Source: Runella sp. SP2
GTDB lineage: Bacteria > Bacteroidota > Bacteroidia > Cytophagales > Spirosomataceae
Reading direction: 5' to 3'
DNA: 64,000 nucleotides
Assembly: GCF_003711225.1 (NCBI RefSeq)
Contig: NZ_CP031030.1
Span: 1,860,001 to 1,924,000, forward strand
The translations under genes and the position numbers were made by a program. The notes below the pieces were generated by a model, which did no database searches, was not told where the DNA came from, and saw only the letters and a list, made by a program, of their open reading frames with translations. Below are positions 7,292 through 15,806 of the stretch, in pieces (positions within the stretch are counted from its first letter, which is position 1; every line of letters starts with the position of its first letter).

Positions 7292-10120
7292 ATGCCTAAA
7301 AATCCCAACATCAACTCAGTCCTCATCATTGGTTCAGGCCCCATTATCATTGGTCAAGCTTGCGAATTTGACTATTCTGGTTCACAAGCGGCGCGTTCTC
7401 TTCGTGAAGAAGGAATTGAGGTCATTCTGATTAACTCGAATCCAGCGACAATCATGACAGACCCCATCAACGCTGATCACGTTTATCTGAAGCCACTAGA
7501 GAAAAAGTACATTGTTGAAATTTTAGAGAAACATAAAATCGACGCCGTTTTGCCAACTATGGGTGGTCAGACGGCGTTAAATTTAGCTATTGATTGCGAC
7601 AAAGCGGGTATCTGGAAAAAGTACGGTGTACAAATCATCGGGGTGGACATCAAGGCCATCGAGACAACCGAAGACCGTGAAAAATTCCGCCTCAAAATGA
7701 TTGAGTTAGGAGCTGGCGTTTGTAAAGGCCGCACGGCGAAGTCGTTTTTAGAAGGAAAAGAAATCGCCCAAGAAATTGGCTTCCCACTCGTTATTCGTCC
7801 TTCATTTACCCTTGGTGGAACAGGAGGTGGTTTTGTAAACGATGCCAAAGACTTTGACAAAGCACTTCAACACGGCTTGTTGGCGTCGCCAGTACATGAG
7901 GTGTTGATTGAGCAAAGCGTAATGGGCTGGAAAGAGTACGAATTGGAGCTTTTGCGCGACGGTCTCGGAAACCTTATCATCGTTTGTTCGATTGAGAACT
8001 TCGACCCGATGGGTATCCACACGGGCGATAGCGTGACAGTTGCCCCTGCGATGACGCTACCTGATACTCTTTACCAACGTATGCGTGACTTGGCGATTTT
8101 GACCATGAACGGTATCGGTAAGTTTGCAGGAGGCTGTAACATTCAGTTCTCGGTAAACCCTGAAACGGACGAAATCATCGTGATTGAAATCAACCCACGG
8201 GTTTCGCGTTCGTCGGCTTTGGCATCGAAAGCGACGGGCTATCCAATTGCGAAAATTTCGGCAAAAATGTCGATTGGTTACAACCTCGACGAGCTTATCA
8301 ACCCAATCACAGGAAGCACATCGGCGTTCTTTGAGCCTACGATTGACTATGTTATCGTAAAAGTACCACGTTGGAACTTCGACAAATTCCCAGGAGCTGA
8401 CCGCTCATTGGGCTTGCAGATGAAGTCGGTGGGTGAAGCAATGGGGATTGGACGTAACTTCCAAGAAGCCCTTCAAAAAGCGTGTCAGTCGCTCGAAATT
8501 CGTCGTAACGGTTTGGGAGCAGATGGCAAAGAAGTGACTGATGTAGAGGTAATTAAAGATAGCCTTGCGCATCCAAGTTGGAACCGCCTGTTCCATATTT
8601 ACGATGCTTTCAAATTGGGACTTTCGTTCAAAACTATCCAAAATTTGACGAAAATAGATCCTTGGTTCTTACACCAAATTGAAGAACTCGTTGAATTAGA
8701 AAAAGAAATTCAGAAATACGACCTCGAAGATATTCCAGCGAGCTTGGTGTTGACGGCCAAACAAAAAGGGTATGCCGATCGCCAAATTGCGCATTTGTTG
8801 GGAGTAAAAGAAAGTCGCATTTATAAATTCCGTCAGGAACACAACATCAAGCGCGTGTTCAAGTGCGTTGATACCTGCGCGGCAGAGTTTGAAGCTAAAA
8901 CGCCTTATTATTACTCAACATTTAGCGTTTCGCAAGACGAACCTGAGAACGAATCGGTGGTTTCAAATCGCAAAAAAGTAGTAGTGTTAGGTTCTGGCCC
9001 TAACCGCATCGGACAGGGTATTGAGTTTGACTACTCTTGTGTTCACGGGGTGTTGGCGGCTAAAGAGGCTGGCTACGAAACAGTGATGATTAACTGTAAC
9101 CCTGAGACGGTTTCTACCGACCCTGATATTGCGGATAAACTTTACTTCGAGCCTGTTTTCTGGGAACACGTTCACGCCATTATCCAGCACGAAAAGCCAG
9201 AGGGAGTTATTGTGCAGTTGGGTGGACAAACGGCCTTGAAAATTGCGGAAAAACTACACCAATACGGCATCAAAATCATCGGAAGTAGTTTCGATACCCT
9301 CGATTTAGCCGAAGACCGTGGCCGTTTCTCGTCGTTGTTACGCGATTTGGGCATTCCATATCCTAAGTTTGATACTGTTCGTACTTCAGATGCAGCCGTT
9401 GAAATCGGTAAAAACCTCGGCTTCCCATTGTTGGTTCGTCCAAGTTACGTTTTGGGTGGACAAAGCATGAAGATTGTCTTGAACGAACAAGAATTGGAAC
9501 AACACGTTGTGAAAATCTTGAACGATATTCCAGATAATAACATCTTGCTTGACCACTACCTCGAAAACGCCATCGAAGCTGAATCAGATGCCATTTGTGA
9601 CGGTGAAGATGCGTACATTATTGGGGTGATGGAACACATCGAACCTGCTGGTATCCACTCAGGTGACTCGCACGCTACCTTGCCTCCGTTCCATTTGACG
9701 GAAGACGAAATTCGTCAGATTGAGGAGATTACGTTGAAAGTAGCCAAAGCCATGAAAGTCAAAGGCTTGATTAACATGCAGTTTGCCGTAAAAAATGGCG
9801 TGGTGTATGTCATCGAAGCCAACCCACGTGCTTCGCGTACGGTACCGTTTATTTGCAAAGCATACCAGGAACCTTACGTAAACTACGCAACCAAGTTTAT
9901 GTTGGGCGACAAAAAAGTGTCTGATATTCAGTTCAATCCTGTGAAAAAGGGATGGGCGATTAAGATTCCTGTGTTCTCGTTCAACAAATTCCCGAACGTA
10001 AACAAGGAACTCGGACCAGAAATGAAATCAACGGGAGAGGGTATTTACTTCATTGATAGCCTTGAAGATGATTTCTTCCAAAAAGTATATGGCGAACGTA
10101 ACCTTTACTTGAGCCGCTAG
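7292..10120 (+). CDS. carB: Carbamoyl-phosphate synthase large subunit, lacking the allosteric domain
   Basis: Makes carbamoyl phosphate from bicarbonate, ATP and ammonia delivered by CarA, feeding arginine and pyrimidine synthesis. Two homologous ATP-grasp halves are visible: SGPIIIGQACEFDYSGSQAA at the N-terminus and GSGPNRIGQGIEFDYSC near residue 568, each with its GGTGGGF or GGQSMK ATP-binding loop. The ATG at 7292 follows an A-rich stretch and gives 942 residues. E. coli CarB has 1073; here the protein stops at ELGPEMKSTGEG plus about 20 residues, exactly where the C-terminal MGS-like regulatory domain (UMP, IMP, ornithine sites) normally begins. carA is not in the window. An intrinsic terminator follows. 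Confidence 0.96.
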   Translation: MPKNPNINSVLIIGSGPIIIGQACEFDYSGSQAARSLREEGIEVILINSNPATIMTDPINADHVYLKPLEKKYIVEILEKHKIDAVLPTMGGQTALNLAIDCDKAGIWKKYGVQIIGVDIKAIETTEDREKFRLKMIELGAGVCKGRTAKSFLEGKEIAQEIGFPLVIRPSFTLGGTGGGFVNDAKDFDKALQHGLLASPVHEVLIEQSVMGWKEYELELLRDGLGNLIIVCSIENFDPMGIHTGDSVTVAPAMTLPDTLYQRMRDLAILTMNGIGKFAGGCNIQFSVNPETDEIIVIEINPRVSRSSALASKATGYPIAKISAKMSIGYNLDELINPITGSTSAFFEPTIDYVIVKVPRWNFDKFPGADRSLGLQMKSVGEAMGIGRNFQEALQKACQSLEIRRNGLGADGKEVTDVEVIKDSLAHPSWNRLFHIYDAFKLGLSFKTIQNLTKIDPWFLHQIEELVELEKEIQKYDLEDIPASLVLTAKQKGYADRQIAHLLGVKESRIYKFRQEHNIKRVFKCVDTCAAEFEAKTPYYYSTFSVSQDEPENESVVSNRKKVVVLGSGPNRIGQGIEFDYSCVHGVLAAKEAGYETVMINCNPETVSTDPDIADKLYFEPVFWEHVHAIIQHEKPEGVIVQLGGQTALKIAEKLHQYGIKIIGSSFDTLDLAEDRGRFSSLLRDLGIPYPKFDTVRTSDAAVEIGKNLGFPLLVRPSYVLGGQSMKIVLNEQELEQHVVKILNDIPDNNILLDHYLENAIEAESDAICDGEDAYIIGVMEHIEPAGIHSGDSHATLPPFHLTEDEIRQIEEITLKVAKAMKVKGLINMQFAVKNGVVYVIEANPRASRTVPFICKAYQEPYVNYATKFMLGDKKVSDIQFNPVKKGWAIKIPVFSFNKFPNVNKELGPEMKSTGEGIYFIDSLEDDFFQKVYGERNLYLSR

Positions 10121-10142
10121 TTTTAAGTTGATACAATACATA

Positions 10143-10173
10143 AAAAGCCTCTGCGAAAGTAGGGGCTTTTTTT
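10143..10173 (+). terminator. Intrinsic terminator of carB
   Basis: A hairpin with arms AAAAGCC and GGCTTTT plus inner pairs around CTGCGAAAGTAG, followed by a T run, 22 bases after the carB stop. Confidence 0.8.
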
Positions 10174-10200
10174 AAGCTAAAAGATGAATACCTTGGCTGT

Positions 10201-11025
10201 ATGAACACAAAAAAAGTCCCTATTCTAAAAGTTATTACCTCAACTTCAAAATCAGAAGCAGTCAATGACCTAGTGGTTGTTGAAGAACCTCTTGAAATTC
10301 GGATAGAATATTGGGATGTGGTTCATGGCTGGGTCGAAAAACCTATTTCAATAACGATGCGTACGCCAGGCGAAGACGAGGCGCTTGCTGGAGGTTTTTT
10401 GTTTACGGAGGGGCTTTTGAAAAACGATGACATTGATTCGGTAACGGCGCATTTGGACAACACCGTAACGGTCAAATTAAAGCCACACATTCGCCCTGAT
10501 TTACAGAAACTTCAGCGTAATTTTTATGCAACTTCAAGCTGCGGTGTTTGCGGGAAATCTTCTTTGGATGCGTTGGGTTATTCGTATGAAAGTACTGCCT
10601 TTGGTAACGTGAAAATGAAAGCGAGTGTCGTGGTGTCGCTGCCTGAAAAACTCAGCACTTTCCAACGGATTTTTGACCAAACGGGCGGGATTCATGCGGC
10701 AGGCGTGTTTGATGAATTTGGAAATATGCAACTGTACGCCGAGGATGTAGGCCGCCATAATGCCGTGGACAAAATCGCAGGTAAGGCACGACTGACTACG
10801 GCTCAAACGTTTCAGAATCATGCGCTTGTACTAAGCGGGCGGGCTTGTTTTGAATTGCTACACAAAGCGCTGGCGTTGTCTATACCCATCATTGTAGCGG
10901 TGGGCGCGCCTTCTAGCCTTGCCATAGAGACCGCCGAACAATACGGGCAAACTCTCATTGGATTTACTCGCGATGGACGTTTTAATGTGTATTCAGGGGC
11001 GAGTCGGATTTTGGTTAATGAGTAG
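10201..11025 (+). CDS. fdhD: Formate dehydrogenase accessory sulfurtransferase FdhD
   Basis: FdhD takes sulfur from a cysteine desulfurase and sulfurates the molybdenum/tungsten bis-MGD cofactor before it enters formate dehydrogenase. The key CxxC is present in SSCGVCGKSS (Cys114 and Cys117). Further family blocks are GGIHAAGVFDEFGNM, EDVGRHNAVDKIAGKA and the C-terminal SGRACFELLHKALALSIPI with GAPSSLA. The 274-residue length is typical. No formate dehydrogenase or molybdenum-cofactor gene is nearby, so its client enzyme must be elsewhere in the genome. Confidence 0.95.
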   Translation: MNTKKVPILKVITSTSKSEAVNDLVVVEEPLEIRIEYWDVVHGWVEKPISITMRTPGEDEALAGGFLFTEGLLKNDDIDSVTAHLDNTVTVKLKPHIRPDLQKLQRNFYATSSCGVCGKSSLDALGYSYESTAFGNVKMKASVVVSLPEKLSTFQRIFDQTGGIHAAGVFDEFGNMQLYAEDVGRHNAVDKIAGKARLTTAQTFQNHALVLSGRACFELLHKALALSIPIIVAVGAPSSLAIETAEQYGQTLIGFTRDGRFNVYSGASRILVNE

Positions 11026-11028
11026 TTT

Positions 11029-11078
11029 TTTTGCCCGCAGAAATCGCTACTCTAAATCTGTGACATCTGCGGGCAAAA
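11029..11078. terminator. Inverted repeat / likely terminator after fdhD
   Basis: Arms TTTTGCCCGCAG and CTGCGGGCAAAA (12 bp, perfect) around a 26-base loop containing AAATCTGTGA. It lies between the convergent fdhD and lipoprotein genes and resembles the inverted repeat after dnaG. Confidence 0.6.
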
Positions 11079-11103
11079 TTTTAAAATGCAAATTTAGAAA
11101 AAG

Positions 11104-12012
11104 CTAGACTCCTGCTTTTTTCTTCAATCGTTCAAGAAGCCCGTCAAATCTAACCCAATAAAAGTTGCAGTCTTTATCCGAAGTTCCTTTTGTATAAATC
11201 AAAAATCTTCCGTCAGGAGTTACGTATTGGCCAAAACGATGGGCTGCACCTTTATTGATTGCATCACCAAGGCTCAACGGTTCTGACCAAGTTTTATCTG
11301 TTTTTCGAAAACTTATCCATAGTTCGCACTCATAAGTTGGGGTTTCTTTGGCCGATATAATCAGGTAACTTTCATCAGGAGCAATGTAAAAATCTCCGTC
11401 GAACCCAGAAGTATTTAATGGTTTTCCAAGGCTGCTTATTGTGGTATCTGTCTCGCTGACAACCATCTTGCAAAAATCGTAGGTACTGTAGTCTTTTTTA
11501 CTACCCTGATGCGCATTGCTAGCGACATAAAAAATATTGGTGTTGTTGGTAGGATACCAATTGTACAATCCATAGTTTTTTTCGTGAATTACTTTTGGTG
11601 TTGTCCATTGTCCATTAACCCTATTACTAAGACGCACTTTACTACCTTCACCGCCAAAGTACATTTTAGAATCGTCGGGTGAAATCGTTGGATTTACAAC
11701 CTGCTCAAACAGCACCGTAGGCGTTTGCCATTTTCCATTTTTATAAACTTTTTGGAGAGTTTTACTCCCTTCAGAAGCGTACCACCCCTTGGCTTGGGTG
11801 TAATAAAACGCTTTCCCATCTGCCGAAAAGGAGACTGTACCTAATACAATTCCCGAATCAATCAGCATTTTAGGAGCAAAAATTTCAGGTGTGTCTCCAG
11901 GGAGTTTTTGACCAAAATAGGCATCTTTTGATTCCCAAAAACTCTTTTTGTTGTCTTGCAAACAAGCGCTAAATAAGCCTGTTAAGAGGATACTTGTTAA
12001 TAAATTTCGCAT
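11104..12012 (-). CDS. Lipoprotein with PD40/WD40-like beta-propeller repeats
   Basis: A secreted lipoprotein: signal peptide MRNLLTSILLTGLFSAC with the lipobox cysteine at position 17. The mature part carries repeated TolB-like propeller strands of the form 'xxSxDGKxxYY' (VSFSADGKAFYYTQ, NPTISPDDSKMYFGG, YIAPDESYLIISA, YVTPDGRFLIYTK), so a PD40-type propeller is likely. Such proteins in this phylum often sit on the cell surface, but the ligand is unknown. It is divergent from the HTH-membrane protein at 12149 with 136 bases between them, so the two could be co-regulated. Confidence 0.8.
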   Translation of the reverse strand: MRNLLTSILLTGLFSACLQDNKKSFWESKDAYFGQKLPGDTPEIFAPKMLIDSGIVLGTVSFSADGKAFYYTQAKGWYASEGSKTLQKVYKNGKWQTPTVLFEQVVNPTISPDDSKMYFGGEGSKVRLSNRVNGQWTTPKVIHEKNYGLYNWYPTNNTNIFYVASNAHQGSKKDYSTYDFCKMVVSETDTTISSLGKPLNTSGFDGDFYIAPDESYLIISAKETPTYECELWISFRKTDKTWSEPLSLGDAINKGAAHRFGQYVTPDGRFLIYTKGTSDKDCNFYWVRFDGLLERLKKKAGV

Positions 12013-12134
12013 AAATTGAAGTTATTTTTGTGCAATGTTCCCAAAAAATACCCTCAGCAAGAAATCAGGGCTTATTCAAAAAAAATCAAAATTGTTCAAG
12101 GCTCTTATGCGGTTTTCAACAACTGATAAATAGT

Positions 12135-12142
12135 TATTTTTG
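12135..12142 (+). promoter_or_regulatory. TAnnTTTG promoter element of the HTH-membrane protein
   Basis: TATTTTTG followed by TGCCAA and the ATG at 12149; near-leaderless arrangement, matched closely by the paralogue at 38433. Confidence 0.55.
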
Positions 12143-12148
12143 TGCCAA

Positions 12149-13402
12149 ATGAATCACCAACCGAACAACCAAATAAATCATATCAGCCTTTGTAAGCAGT
12201 TGATTGAAGCTAAATTGCAATGGGGTGATGGAGAAAACTGGCAAAACCAGGATTTTGAGAATCTGAGTCAACAGATATTTGATGAAACCAAGTTATTGGT
12301 AAGTAGCAGCACATTAAAACGGATTTGGGGAAAGGTAAAATATGAAAACCAACCCAAACTAAATACCCTGAATGCACTTGCCGCTTTTTTGGGTTATGTA
12401 AGTTGGCGTGAATTTGAAAACCAAAACGCTGCTATCACTCCAGCCCAAAACCCAGAAAAACCTGCTGACAGAAACACGCATGAATCTCAGATTTCCAAAA
12501 ATCATATATTACTTTTTGGTTTGTTGACCACTTTCATTGGCATGGTCTTCGTGGGTTGGTCTTATTTTTCTCCCCCCAAAACCATCCAGTTTAACCATGT
12601 TGTTTTTAAAAGCAAATCAGTAGTTAAAGGTGTGCCCACTACCATAATTTTTGACTACGATGTGGTTGACAGCAACGCCGATTCCGTATTTATCCAACAA
12701 AGTTGGGACATCAATCAACGAGCCAAAGTTGAGAAGTCGGGGCATACTTATACCTGTACATATTATGAACCGGGTTATCATAAAGCTAAGCTGATTTTAA
12801 ATGACTCGGTAGTAGCACAGCATGATTTGCTGATAGAAACCCCCAACTGGCTGGCAACCATCGACAAGTTCCCTATCCCGATTTATGTAGAAAATATAGG
12901 TAATACGTTACCATTGAGCATAACCGAAAAACAATTGAAAATCCACCGTATTTCTTTTCAAAAAGAAGTTCCTTGGGTTTCATTTTATAAAATCTCAAAA
13001 AACATGTGCGTACCAAGTCAAACCTTTGAGATGAAAACAACCCTCAGAAATACCAGTACAGAAAGCAATGGAGTGTGTCGAATCAGCACAATCACGCTTT
13101 TGTGTCAAAACGGAATTATCCATATCCCATTAAGCATTCGGGGATGTGTGGGTGAATTAAATTTAGTCGTTGGGAGTAAAAAAATTAACGGAAAAACAAC
13201 AGATTTATCGGCTTTTGGGGTAAACTTTGATAAACATGTCCAAGTAGATTGTCGGGTAAAAAACCAACTTCTTTCAATTTTTTTAGACCAACACTTGATT
13301 TATCAAACTCCATTTAAAGAAAATCTGGGCAATATTGTAGGCAGTCGAATAAGTTTTAAAGGGACGGGTGAACTCAAAGATTTTGAGTTAAAGAAACTGT
13401 AG
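12149..13402 (+). CDS. Membrane-anchored HTH-type sensor, paralogue 1
   Basis: A 417-residue protein; the ATG at 12149 is chosen because the longer frame would start inside the promoter element. Residues about 15-95 form a helical, XRE-like unit (FENLSQQIFDETKLLVSSST, then LKRIWGKV and TLNALAAFLGYVSWREF) that looks like a helix-turn-helix DNA-binding domain. One membrane span follows near residue 120-140 (LLFGLLTTFIGMVFVGWSYF). The outer part has an Ig-like section (VVFKSKSVVKGVPTTIIFDYD, SVFIQQSWD) and a strand-rich C-terminal domain ending in the pattern seen in LamG/ConA folds (GTGELKDFELKKL). The same architecture recurs at 37132-38433. I infer a one-component transmembrane regulator; the signal and targets are unknown. 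Confidence 0.75.
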   Translation: MNHQPNNQINHISLCKQLIEAKLQWGDGENWQNQDFENLSQQIFDETKLLVSSSTLKRIWGKVKYENQPKLNTLNALAAFLGYVSWREFENQNAAITPAQNPEKPADRNTHESQISKNHILLFGLLTTFIGMVFVGWSYFSPPKTIQFNHVVFKSKSVVKGVPTTIIFDYDVVDSNADSVFIQQSWDINQRAKVEKSGHTYTCTYYEPGYHKAKLILNDSVVAQHDLLIETPNWLATIDKFPIPIYVENIGNTLPLSITEKQLKIHRISFQKEVPWVSFYKISKNMCVPSQTFEMKTTLRNTSTESNGVCRISTITLLCQNGIIHIPLSIRGCVGELNLVVGSKKINGKTTDLSAFGVNFDKHVQVDCRVKNQLLSIFLDQHLIYQTPFKENLGNIVGSRISFKGTGELKDFELKKL

Positions 13403-13408
13403 TGTGTA

Positions 13409-14599
13409 CTATTTTTTAGTGGTATCCCCAAAAACCAAAAGCACCGAAACCAAACTCGCCAACACGGCTCCTATCGCTAACGGCAACACTCCATCGGTCA
13501 ACTGACTACTAATGACTGCCCCAATCCCCGAACCAATAAAAAAGAAAATAGTGCCGTCAACTGCCGCTGCCAAACCTGCATTTTCACCCATAAACTCCAG
13601 CGCTAACGCCCCACTATTAGGGTCGCCAGCGGTAGTGAACGCCATCAATAGCGCTATCATCACAAAGAAAAAGACCATCGGTGGAGGATTTCCCAACAAC
13701 AGCACACCCCCAAGCAACACCGATGCTGTCGCTAAATAAAGCAGCAGAATCACCCTAAGCGTCTTTTTTGCTCCATACCTCTTGGTAAAATAGGAGTTGG
13801 TCAACGATAAAATGGCCATTAACAAACCAATAGCACCAAAAATAATGGGGAACAAATCGGGGCGTTGGTAAATATCCCCAATGATTCTTTCTGAACTAGA
13901 CACATAACTGCTTAACACAGAAAAGATTAAAGTAGCGATGGTGACATACCGAAGAAAATGTGCATCAGTAGCAATTGATTTGAGTTTCGGTAACAACTCG
14001 CCAATTTTCATGTCATTTCTGGCTTCGACGGGCAAAGATTCGTCCATCCGAAACGACCAAATAAATACCAAAACCGCAAAAACGGGAGGAATTAAAAACA
14101 CCCATTGCCACGAATAATAATTTAAAATCACCGCTCCAAGGGAAGGGGCTATAACGGGGGTAAACAAAAATAAAGTAAGCACAAGTGACATCACTCTAGC
14201 CATTTCGTCGCCCGCATAACGGTCGCGAACAGAAGCGATTGAAGTCATAAATACCGCCGCAGCTCCCATGCCTGAAATAAACCGAAAGAAAAACATCCAA
14301 GCCAAACTGGGCGCATAGACCGTGGCGAATCCGCTCAAAATGTAGAGGATAATTCCAAAACGCAAAATAGGCAATCTCCCCATTTTGTCGGTGAGGTAGC
14401 CAAAGACAATTTGCATGATTTGTCCCATAAAGAAAAACGTCACTAACCTGTCGGTTTGGGCAACGTCGTTCCCGACGGCAAAATGGCGTCGAACATCTGC
14501 AAAAGCGGGCAACATAATATCTATACCCAAAGCTGTCAAAACCATTGAGCAAGACGTAAAAACAATGATTTCTTTCGAAACCGTTTTAGGGTTTGTCAT
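13409..14599 (-). CDS. MFS drug efflux transporter, Bcr/CflA type
   Basis: A 12-span inner-membrane antiporter of 396 residues. The start SKEIIVFTSCSMVLTALGID and the motif-A loop GYLTDKMGRLPILRFG between spans 2 and 3 are typical of the Bcr/CflA subfamily, followed by RFISGMGAAAVFMTSIASVR in span 4 and the antiporter-type GPSLGAVI-like segment (APSLGAVILNYYSWQWVF). Substrates of relatives include bicyclomycin, chloramphenicol and sulfonamides; the substrate here cannot be predicted. It has its own TACTTTTG promoter element and converges on the HTH-membrane gene with only 6 bases between stops. Confidence 0.9.
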   Translation of the reverse strand: MTNPKTVSKEIIVFTSCSMVLTALGIDIMLPAFADVRRHFAVGNDVAQTDRLVTFFFMGQIMQIVFGYLTDKMGRLPILRFGIILYILSGFATVYAPSLAWMFFFRFISGMGAAAVFMTSIASVRDRYAGDEMARVMSLVLTLFLFTPVIAPSLGAVILNYYSWQWVFLIPPVFAVLVFIWSFRMDESLPVEARNDMKIGELLPKLKSIATDAHFLRYVTIATLIFSVLSSYVSSSERIIGDIYQRPDLFPIIFGAIGLLMAILSLTNSYFTKRYGAKKTLRVILLLYLATASVLLGGVLLLGNPPPMVFFFVMIALLMAFTTAGDPNSGALALEFMGENAGLAAAVDGTIFFFIGSGIGAVISSQLTDGVLPLAIGAVLASLVSVLLVFGDTTKK

Positions 14600-14618
14600 T
14601 TCAAATAAAACATTTTGG

Positions 14619-14626
14619 CAAAAGTA
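14619..14626 (-). promoter_or_regulatory. TAnnTTTG promoter element of the MFS transporter
   Basis: TACTTTTG on the minus strand, 20 bases upstream of the ATG at 14599. Confidence 0.55.
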
Positions 14627-14675
14627 AGAGAAGAATTAGACTTCAGAGGGGGGTAAATCCGACATTTTAGATAGG

Positions 14676-14798
14676 TAATTTTGCATTAGCATCTCAATAA
14701 AAACACTATGTTGGTGTTTCGGCCCCTGCAAGAAAAGAAGAAGCTCTTTTGGCAACAGCTCAAAGTTTAATAAATTCGGGACATCTAAACTAAATAAG
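14676..14798 (+). other. Promoter element followed by a short gene remnant
   Basis: A TAATTTTG element at 14676-14683 is followed, near 14708, by an open frame without a usable start that reads VGVSAPARKEEALLATAQ and ends in INSGHLN at a stop just before the next gene. It looks like the 3' tail of a lost protein gene, still sitting close behind a promoter. I cannot name the parent family. The promoter may now serve the oxidoreductase at 14800. Confidence 0.3.
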
Positions 14799-14799
14799 A

Positions 14800-15456
14800 A
14801 TGAAAGTTATCATCACAGGTTCCACGGGTATGGTTGGAGAAGGAGTCATGTTGGTTTGCCTCGAACAGCCCCAAATTACCGACGTACTTGTTATAAATCG
14901 TAAGCCCATTGTTCATAAACACCCTAAATTGAAAGAGTTGATAGTCAAAGACTTTTCGACCATAGGAGACTTCAAAGCAAGCCTAACCGACTACGATGCT
15001 TGTTTTTTTTGTGCAGGAGTTAGTTCTATTGGACATACCGAAGAGTCGTTTACGAAAGCTACTTTCGATTTTGTAATTCCCTTCGCAAAAACGTTGTCAA
15101 GTATCAATCCCAATATGACATTTACTTATGTTTCAGGCAGTGGAACTGATAGTACAGAACAAGGAAAAGTAATGTGGGCACGAGTAAAAGGACGTACCGA
15201 AAACACGTTGTTAACGTTGCCGTTTAAGCAAGTGTATAATTTTCGTCCAGGATTTATGAAGCCAGTCAAGGGACAACAAAACCTCCTCTCATTTTATCGG
15301 TATTTAGGATTTCTAACCCCATTGTTTATGGCCGTTTTTTCAAAATGGTCGTGTACGTTGAATGAGGTACCAATAGCCATGATTCATTGTGTTTCAAGAG
15401 GTTATTCTTCTTCAACGTTAGAGGTCTCTGACATCAAATTGCAGGCAAAACCATGA
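14800..15456 (+). CDS. NAD(P)-binding Rossmann-fold oxidoreductase
   Basis: A 218-residue short-chain/atypical SDR-like protein. The nucleotide-binding glycine motif is at the very N-terminus (VIITGSTGMVGEGVM), followed by the beta-alpha pattern of a Rossmann fold, a conserved-looking CFFCAGVSS segment after strand 4, and YVSGSGTDST in the strand 5 position. No YxxxK catalytic pair is obvious, as in NmrA/YwnB-like epimerases and sensors. It is followed at once by the remains of an AraC-type regulator, and both may once have formed a unit. The substrate is unknown. Confidence 0.85.
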   Translation: MKVIITGSTGMVGEGVMLVCLEQPQITDVLVINRKPIVHKHPKLKELIVKDFSTIGDFKASLTDYDACFFCAGVSSIGHTEESFTKATFDFVIPFAKTLSSINPNMTFTYVSGSGTDSTEQGKVMWARVKGRTENTLLTLPFKQVYNFRPGFMKPVKGQQNLLSFYRYLGFLTPLFMAVFSKWSCTLNEVPIAMIHCVSRGYSSSTLEVSDIKLQAKP

Positions 15457-15802
15457 AGATCGACGGGAAGTATTATCTACTACGAAGGTAAAAAGGAGTT
15501 GAAGCTAAAACCTAGCGAATGCGGAGTAGTTCGTCGAAATCACCTTCTGAAATACAACAAAATGTACGATGACGACCACGGTTTCAAAAAAGTGGTTTAT
15601 CAAGTTTTAAACGCGACTTCGAAAAAATTTTCCAACAATCGCCAAGTCACTAGTTCAGCAACGCTTACAAGAAGCTCGATTCTTAATTGAAAAGAGCAAC
15701 AAAAAGCCCAGTGAAATTTACCTCGACCTGGGCTTTGAAGATTTATCTCATTTTTCGTTTGCCTTTGAGAAACAATTTGGGGTAGCGCCTAGTCGCTTTT
15801 AA
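15457..15802 (+). pseudogene. AraC-family transcriptional regulator, decayed
   Basis: Two separate frames show the remains of one regulator. From 15466 a frame without a start reads GSIIYYEGKKELKLKPSECG and VVRRNHLLKYNK, typical of the sensing domain of AraC regulators. It is lost near 15620. From 15659 to 15802 another frame reads QRLQEARFLIEKSNKKPSEI followed by DLGFEDLSHFSFAFEKQFGV and ends APSRF, the classic second helix-turn-helix of the AraC family with its normal C-terminus. The N-terminus, the middle (first HTH helices) and the continuous frame are missing, so deletion plus frameshift is inferred. Confidence 0.8.
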
Positions 15803-15806
15803 AACG

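Noticed and set aside
12140..12148. TTG start at 12140 for HTH-membrane paralogue 1
   Set aside because: The codon is inside the TATTTTTG promoter element; ATG at 12149 fits better.
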